Shown here: in pieces, positions 59,908 through 64,000 of the stretch
Numbering within the stretch: the first letter of the stretch is position 1
Layout: every line of letters begins with the position of its first letter
Origin: Streptomyces sp. NBC_01353
Lineage (GTDB): Bacteria > Actinomycetota > Actinomycetes > Streptomycetales > Streptomycetaceae
NCBI RefSeq assembly: GCF_036237275.1
Contig: NZ_CP108352.1
Span: forward strand, 7,148,501-7,212,500
Length of the DNA: 64,000 nucleotides
Direction of reading: 5' to 3'
The notes under the pieces: generated by a model
Databases searched by the model: none
The model's input: the letters and a program-made list of their open reading frames with translations, nothing else
What the model was told of the DNA's origin: nothing
Translations under genes and position numbers: made by a program

Positions 59908-59919
59908 TGTATCAATACA
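59908..59919. promoter_or_regulatory. AT-rich operator TGTAT-N2-ATACA between mocR and MFS
   Basis: The perfect 5-bp arms lie in the 48-bp divergent gap (low GC for this genome) and would overlap both promoters. It is a good MocR operator candidate. Confidence 0.45.
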
Positions 59920-59944
59920 AAGCTCAGGTCAAGGGGGAAACCGA

Positions 59945-61228
59945 GTGAACCGCCGAACTCCGTGGCACAGCACCGTCCTCAACCGCATTCCCGGCGGCCG
60001 CGACGGCCGCCGGATGCTCATCGTCAGCATCATCGACAAGACCGGCACCGGCCTGTGGGCCGGCTGCACCGTCCTCTACTTCACCTACGTCTCAGGCCTC
60101 GGCCTCGGTCAGGTCGGCCTCCTCATGACGATCTCCGGCGGCGTCGGCATCGCCGGCGCCCCGCTCGCCGGACGCCTCGCCGACCGCTTCCCCCTCGTCC
60201 GGATCATCGTCGGCGCCCAACTCATGCGCGCCGCCGCCCTCCTCGCCCTCCTGAGCACCGACAACTTCCTTCTGCTCACGCTCTACTCCGCCCTCGGCGC
60301 CCTCCCCGATCGCGCCGGCAGCGTCCTCATCAAGCTGTACGCAGCCCGCCTCGCCGGACCCGACCGCGTCCGCTACCAGGCCATCCAGCGCACCACCGTC
60401 AACATCGGCTGGTCCATCGGCGGCCTCGGCGCCGCCGCCGCACTCGCCACCGGCAGCACGAGCGCCTACGGTGTGCTCCTCATCGGCAACGTCCTCACCT
60501 ACTTCGTCATCGCGGTCCTCACCCTGCGCTGCGACGAACCCCCCGCCCCCGCCCGCGTCGCCGCCACCTCCGCGACATCCGGCGACCGAGGGCCCGCCAA
60601 GCCGACCAACCCCTGGCGCGACCGGACCTTCCTCGGCTACACGGCCACGGAGGCCGCCCTCTTCCTCGACGACACGATCCTCCAGGTCGCCATCCCCCTC
60701 TGGATCGTCCACGCCACCTCAGCGCCCGTCGGGCTCGCCCCGCTGCTCCTGGTCCTCAACACCGTTCTCGTCGTCGCCTTCCAGGTCCCCCTCGCCCGCT
60801 TCGGTGCCACCACCCACGCCGCCCGGCGGCTCCTTGTCCCACTCGCCGGCCTCTTCGTCGTCGGCACGCTCGCCCTCGCCGCCTCGGCCGCAGGCGAACG
60901 CCCCCTCGCCATCTCGGCCCTCGTCATCGCGGTCATCGCCCTGAGCTTCGCCGAGATCATCCACGCGACCGCCTCCTGGGAACTCTCCGTCGCCCTGGCC
61001 CCCGCCGAGGCCCAGGGCGCCTACCTCGGCGTCCACGGCCTCGCCCACTCCACCCAGCGATTCGCCGGCCCCCTCCTGATCACCGGTGTGATGTCGGTCG
61101 GCGCGATCGCCTGGCCCCTCCTCGGCCTCGGCCTCGTCGCCGCGGGTGCCGCGCAGCACCGCCTGATCCGTGACCGGATCACCAAGCCGTCACTGTCAGT
61201 GGCGCCGGTTACGGTGAGTGAGCACTGA
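59945..61228 (+). CDS. MFS transporter divergent from MocR regulator
   Basis: A 427-residue protein with 12 predicted helices. The N terminus is NRRTPWHSTVLNRIPGGRDG, followed by KTGTGLWAGCTVLYFTYVSG. Loops include GAPLAGRLADRFPLVRIIV (MFS signature) and RTTVNIGWSIGGLGAAAAL. It resembles efflux-type MFS permeases (DHA1). Substrate unknown. GTG 59945 has GGGGGAAA at normal spacing. It is adjacent to the MocR gene with a shared operator, and its stop is 22 bp before the next gene. Confidence 0.87.
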   Translation: MNRRTPWHSTVLNRIPGGRDGRRMLIVSIIDKTGTGLWAGCTVLYFTYVSGLGLGQVGLLMTISGGVGIAGAPLAGRLADRFPLVRIIVGAQLMRAAALLALLSTDNFLLLTLYSALGALPDRAGSVLIKLYAARLAGPDRVRYQAIQRTTVNIGWSIGGLGAAAALATGSTSAYGVLLIGNVLTYFVIAVLTLRCDEPPAPARVAATSATSGDRGPAKPTNPWRDRTFLGYTATEAALFLDDTILQVAIPLWIVHATSAPVGLAPLLLVLNTVLVVAFQVPLARFGATTHAARRLLVPLAGLFVVGTLALAASAAGERPLAISALVIAVIALSFAEIIHATASWELSVALAPAEAQGAYLGVHGLAHSTQRFAGPLLITGVMSVGAIAWPLLGLGLVAAGAAQHRLIRDRITKPSLSVAPVTVSEH

Positions 61229-61250
61229 TCGACAGCGCTCAGGGGGAGAC

Positions 61251-62147
61251 ATGACACGACCCGGCACCACCACATCCCTGCGCCGCGCCCTGCGCCGCGA
61301 GGTCCCCAGCACCGTCGGCCTCCTCGCCGACGAGGAGGACTTCACCGCCATGCGCCGGTACGACACCTTCGCCTTCGACGACCACCCGGCCTACCTCCGC
61401 CAGATCGAGGGCCTGCTCAAGGCACTCGCCGGCCAGGGCGGGCACACCACCGTGGCCCTCTTCGACCCCGAGGAGTACGCGCAGTACTGCGACGACGCAG
61501 GCCTCGACCCCGACCGCCCAGCCAGCCGCAGCCGCTTCACCGCCGAACTGGCCGCCACCGGAGCCCGCATCCCCTACACCGGCCAGCCCATGACCACCCT
61601 CGTCCCCACCCTCATCGACGCAGCCGTCCGCCGCGCCACCTGGGAGTACGCCGCCATGCTCCTCACCGACACCGGCGACTGCGCCGACTGCGGACAGGAC
61701 ATCGGCCGCGCCGCCTTCGACCGAGCCTCCCACCTGCTCATGCGACTCCTCGAAGGCGCCGGACCCGGCACCCACCACCTCGTCTGCAGCGTCCCCGCCG
61801 CGGACGAACAACTCCTCGCGGTGCTCCACGCCACTCGCGACCAGGACGGCCCCGCCCACCTCGACAGCGGCGCCGGAGCCGAATTCGCCACCGTCCTCGC
61901 CGCCGGCATCGCACACGACAGCCCCGGGGGAGTTGTCCTGCGCACCACAAGGCCCGGAGCACGCGACAGCCTCCACGGCTGGCGCCTCACCCAGGGCACC
62001 CTGCACCCCCTCACCGAAGCCGAGGTGTTCAGCGCCTACTGCACCGACGCCCACACCGGAGACCCACTCCCACCCGAACCCCACGTCGACTACCGCGCCG
62101 GCTTCCCCGTCACCCCCGAGGACGACGACTGGCCCACGCACCACTGA
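61251..62147 (+). CDS. Conserved hypothetical protein
   Basis: A 298-residue protein without signal or membrane segments, acidic, with CADCGQDIGRAAFDRASHLL near 144, a possible Zn-binding CxxC. No family is recognised. ATG 61251 has AGGGGGAG just upstream; a GTG at 61218 overlapping the MFS stop is a less likely start. It follows the MFS gene closely and may be co-transcribed under MocR control. It ends 5 bp before the terminator shared with ptsI. Confidence 0.8.
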   Translation: MTRPGTTTSLRRALRREVPSTVGLLADEEDFTAMRRYDTFAFDDHPAYLRQIEGLLKALAGQGGHTTVALFDPEEYAQYCDDAGLDPDRPASRSRFTAELAATGARIPYTGQPMTTLVPTLIDAAVRRATWEYAAMLLTDTGDCADCGQDIGRAAFDRASHLLMRLLEGAGPGTHHLVCSVPAADEQLLAVLHATRDQDGPAHLDSGAGAEFATVLAAGIAHDSPGGVVLRTTRPGARDSLHGWRLTQGTLHPLTEAEVFSAYCTDAHTGDPLPPEPHVDYRAGFPVTPEDDDWPTHH

Positions 62148-62151
62148 CGCC

Positions 62152-62191
62152 GAAGGGGCTTCCCGCCACACATGTGACGGGAAGCCCCTTC
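62152..62191. terminator. Bidirectional terminator between the hypothetical gene and ptsI
   Basis: GAAGGGGCTTCCCG (62152-62165) pairs perfectly with CGGGAAGCCCCTTC (62178-62191) over 14 bp around a 12-nt loop. It lies in the convergent gap. Confidence 0.92.
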
Positions 62192-62212
62192 AACAACCAC
62201 GACGTACCGGGG

Positions 62213-63883
62213 TCACTCCCCGGACAGCACCGCCTGCGCGGCCACCCGGGCCTCCTCGGCCGTGTCCGCCGCGCGAGCCGCAGCCGCGGCACGCTCACAC
62301 TGCGCCAGCGTGTACTTCGCGAGCGTCGCCCGCACATACGGAATCGACGCGGCACCCATCGACAGAGAGGTGACCCCCAGACCCGTCAGCACACAGGCCA
62401 GCAGCGGATCCGAAGCGGCCTCACCACAGACACCACAGCTCTTGCCCTCTGCCTTGGCCGCCTCGGCGGACAGCGCCACGAGGTCGAGCAGCGCCGGCTG
62501 CCACGGGTCCTGCAGCCGCGACACGGCTCCGACCTGACGGTCGGCGGCGAAGGTGTACTGCGCCAGGTCATTGGTGCCCAGCGACAGGAACTCCACCTCC
62601 TGCAGGATCGAACGCGCCCGCAGAGCGGCGGAGGGAATCTCCACCATCGCGCCGAACTTCGCCCGCAGCCCCGCCTCACGGCACGCATCGGCGAAAGCCC
62701 TCGCGTCCGTACGGTCGGCCACCATCGGCGCCATGACCTCGAGGTACACCGGCAGACCCTCGACGGCCTTCGCCAGCGCCGTCAGCTGCGTCCGCAGCAC
62801 CTCGGGGTGGTCGAGCAGCGAACGCAGACCCCGCACACCCAGCGCCGGGTTCGGCTCGTCCGCCGGCGTCAGGAAGTCGAGCGGCTTGTCCGCACCGGCA
62901 TCCAGCACCCGCACGACCACACGACCCTCGGGGAACGCCTCGAGCACCTTGCGGTACGCCTCGATCTGCTTCTCCTCCGACGGAGCCTTCTTGCTGTCGT
63001 CCAGGAAGAGGAACTCCGTACGGAACAGGCCGACGCCCTCGGCCCCCGCCTCCACCGCGGCCGGCACATCAGCCGGACCACCGACATTGGCCAGCAGCGG
63101 CACCTTGTGCCCGTCCGAGGTCGCGCCCGGACCGCTGGACGAGGCGAGCGCGGCCTTGCGCTCGGCGGCCGCCGCCGTCATCCGCTCCTTACGCTCCTCG
63201 GTCGGGTTCACGAAGAGCTCGCCCGTGGAACCGTCCACCGCGATGACCGTGCCCTCGCCGATCTCACCGGCACCCGGCAGAGCCACCACGGCCGGCACAC
63301 CCAGCGCCCGCGCGAGAATCGCGCTGTGGCTGGTCGGCCCGCCCTCCTCGGTCACGAAACCGAGGACGAGCGCCGGGTCGAGCAGCGCCGTGTCCGCGGG
63401 AGCGAGGTCCCGCGCGATCAGCACGTACGGCTCGTCGCTGTCCGGCACACCCGGCATCGGCACGCCCAGCAGGCGCGCGACAATACGGTTCCGCACGTCG
63501 TCGAGGTCGGCGACACGTCCCGCCATGTACTCACCCGCGCCCGCGAGCAGCTCGCGGTAGTGGGAGAAGGCGTCGTAGATACCGCGCTCTGCCGTGCTGC
63601 CGACCGCGATCCGGCGGTCGACGTCGGCGATGAGCTCCGGGTCCTGGGCGATCATCGCCTGGGCTTCCAGCACATGCTGTGCCTCGCCCCCGGCCAGATT
63701 GCCGCGCGCAATGAGGTCGGCTGCCACAGCTTCCACGGCCTGGCGGGCGCGCCCCTGTTCGCGCTCCGCCTCCTCGGCGGGAATCTGCTTGGCCGGCGGC
63801 TCCAGAACCGCCGTACCCATGTGCCGGACCTCGCCGATCGCCACTCCGTGGCTGACGCCGACGCCTCGCAGCGTTGTCTCCAT
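62213..63883 (-). CDS. ptsI: PTS enzyme I (phosphoenolpyruvate-protein phosphotransferase)
   Basis: A 556-residue EI with all domains. The HPr-binding N-terminal region starts GVGVSHGVAIGEV. The phospho-His loop is GGPTSHSAILARALGVPAVV (His near 186), and the PEP-binding barrel has EGVGLFRTEFLFLDD, GTNDLAQYTFAADR and SCGVCGEAASDPL. It takes phosphate from PEP and passes it to HPr for sugar uptake; in Streptomyces it is needed for GlcNAc uptake and is in the DasR regulon. The crr tail lies 83 bp upstream on the same strand, giving the crr-ptsI order. Confidence 0.96.
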   Translation of the reverse strand: METTLRGVGVSHGVAIGEVRHMGTAVLEPPAKQIPAEEAEREQGRARQAVEAVAADLIARGNLAGGEAQHVLEAQAMIAQDPELIADVDRRIAVGSTAERGIYDAFSHYRELLAGAGEYMAGRVADLDDVRNRIVARLLGVPMPGVPDSDEPYVLIARDLAPADTALLDPALVLGFVTEEGGPTSHSAILARALGVPAVVALPGAGEIGEGTVIAVDGSTGELFVNPTEERKERMTAAAAERKAALASSSGPGATSDGHKVPLLANVGGPADVPAAVEAGAEGVGLFRTEFLFLDDSKKAPSEEKQIEAYRKVLEAFPEGRVVVRVLDAGADKPLDFLTPADEPNPALGVRGLRSLLDHPEVLRTQLTALAKAVEGLPVYLEVMAPMVADRTDARAFADACREAGLRAKFGAMVEIPSAALRARSILQEVEFLSLGTNDLAQYTFAADRQVGAVSRLQDPWQPALLDLVALSAEAAKAEGKSCGVCGEAASDPLLACVLTGLGVTSLSMGAASIPYVRATLAKYTLAQCERAAAAARAADTAEEARVAAQAVLSGE

Positions 63884-63902
63884 CTCACCCGTCTCCGATA
63901 GA

Positions 63903-63923
63903 GCGGCGGCATCGGGCCGCCGC
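63903..63923. promoter_or_regulatory. Stem-loop in the crr-ptsI spacer
   Basis: GCGGCGGC pairs with GCCGCCGC around a short loop, 20 bp upstream of the ptsI ATG. It could attenuate, process or stabilise the crr-ptsI mRNA. The minus-strand transcript has no U-tract after it, so a terminator is unlikely. Confidence 0.45.
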
Positions 63924-63966
63924 GATGAATGTCGAACTCGTGGTCGTCACGAGGACGACGCCGGCC

Positions 63967-64000
63967 TCAGTTCCAGCTGAAGAGCTGGTCGTCGGCCTTC
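63967..64000 (-). CDS. crr: C-terminal tail of PTS EIIA-Glc (Crr)
   Basis: The minus-strand frame ending at 63967-63969 gives KADDQLFSWN before the stop. The short F-x-W-N ending and position directly upstream of ptsI match Crr of Streptomyces, the IIA component that hands phosphate to IIB for sugar transport. Only the last 10 complete codons are in the window. Confidence 0.8.
   Translation of the reverse strand, partial: KADDQLFSWN

Overview
The window is a 64 kb stretch of very GC-rich chromosome with the strong third-position GC bias, GTG starts and four-base ATGA/GTGA overlaps of an actinomycete. Gene content points to Streptomyces: smeA-sffA (sporulation septum), rbpA with a SigR-type promoter, fxsA and ppm1, a four-gene conservon, and crr-ptsI of the PTS. 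From memory, the order rbpA-fxsA-ppm1 ... smeA-sffA ... ptsI-crr resembles the core region around SCO1390-SCO1431 of S. coelicolor; I could not check this by alignment. I see no tRNA, rRNA, insertion sequence, prophage or CRISPR array. The sequence looks like vertically inherited core chromosome, not an island.

Layout. 1-3.1 kb: two CNNM/HlyC-type membrane proteins and a TPR-AAA ATPase. 3.4-10.3 kb: P-loop kinase, secreted C39-like protease, tiny membrane protein, acyl-CoA dehydrogenase, and a CrtC/AttH-like protein plus phosphotransferase (probable acyl or lipid catabolism). 10.3-15.2 kb: Lrp/AsnC regulator, amidohydrolase, ppm1, fxsA, rbpA. 15.4-19.9 kb: MFS permease, GDPD phosphodiesterase, YczE-like membrane protein and a divergent MocR regulator. 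19.9-22.5 kb: smeA-sffA and an ankyrin protein. 22.6-31.9 kb: a Cys-rich mini-ORF, a HEAT-repeat protein, and a tightly overlapping run of two glycosyltransferases, an SGNH hydrolase and a fused 5-oxoprolinase. 31.9-37.2 kb: a five-gene pxpCBA/YcsI/MFS operon, divergent from its likely GntR regulator.

37.3-45.3 kb is the most interesting part. It is a four-gene operon encoding a putative kleisin-like protein, a disordered protein, a small MksE-like protein and a 1611-residue SMC/MukB-like coiled-coil ATPase. It has the architecture of MksFEB or Wadjet JetABC, but there is no JetD nuclease gene and the ATPase motifs are atypical.

45.4-50.6 kb: a membrane protein and a complete conservon (cvnABCD) with an unusual repeat-bearing upstream region. 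50.7-52.4 kb: a thiolase-like lipid-transfer protein and a DUF35 OB-fold partner. Their upstream palindrome is the same as the one in front of the CrtC-like gene 45 kb away, so the two lipid loci may share a regulator. 52.5-64 kb: VanX-like dipeptidase, Nudix hydrolase, GH31 glucosidase, acetoacetyl-CoA synthetase, a second MocR regulator with a divergent MFS permease, a hypothetical protein, ptsI, and the tail of crr. Convergent gene pairs are mostly separated by long perfect stem-loops.
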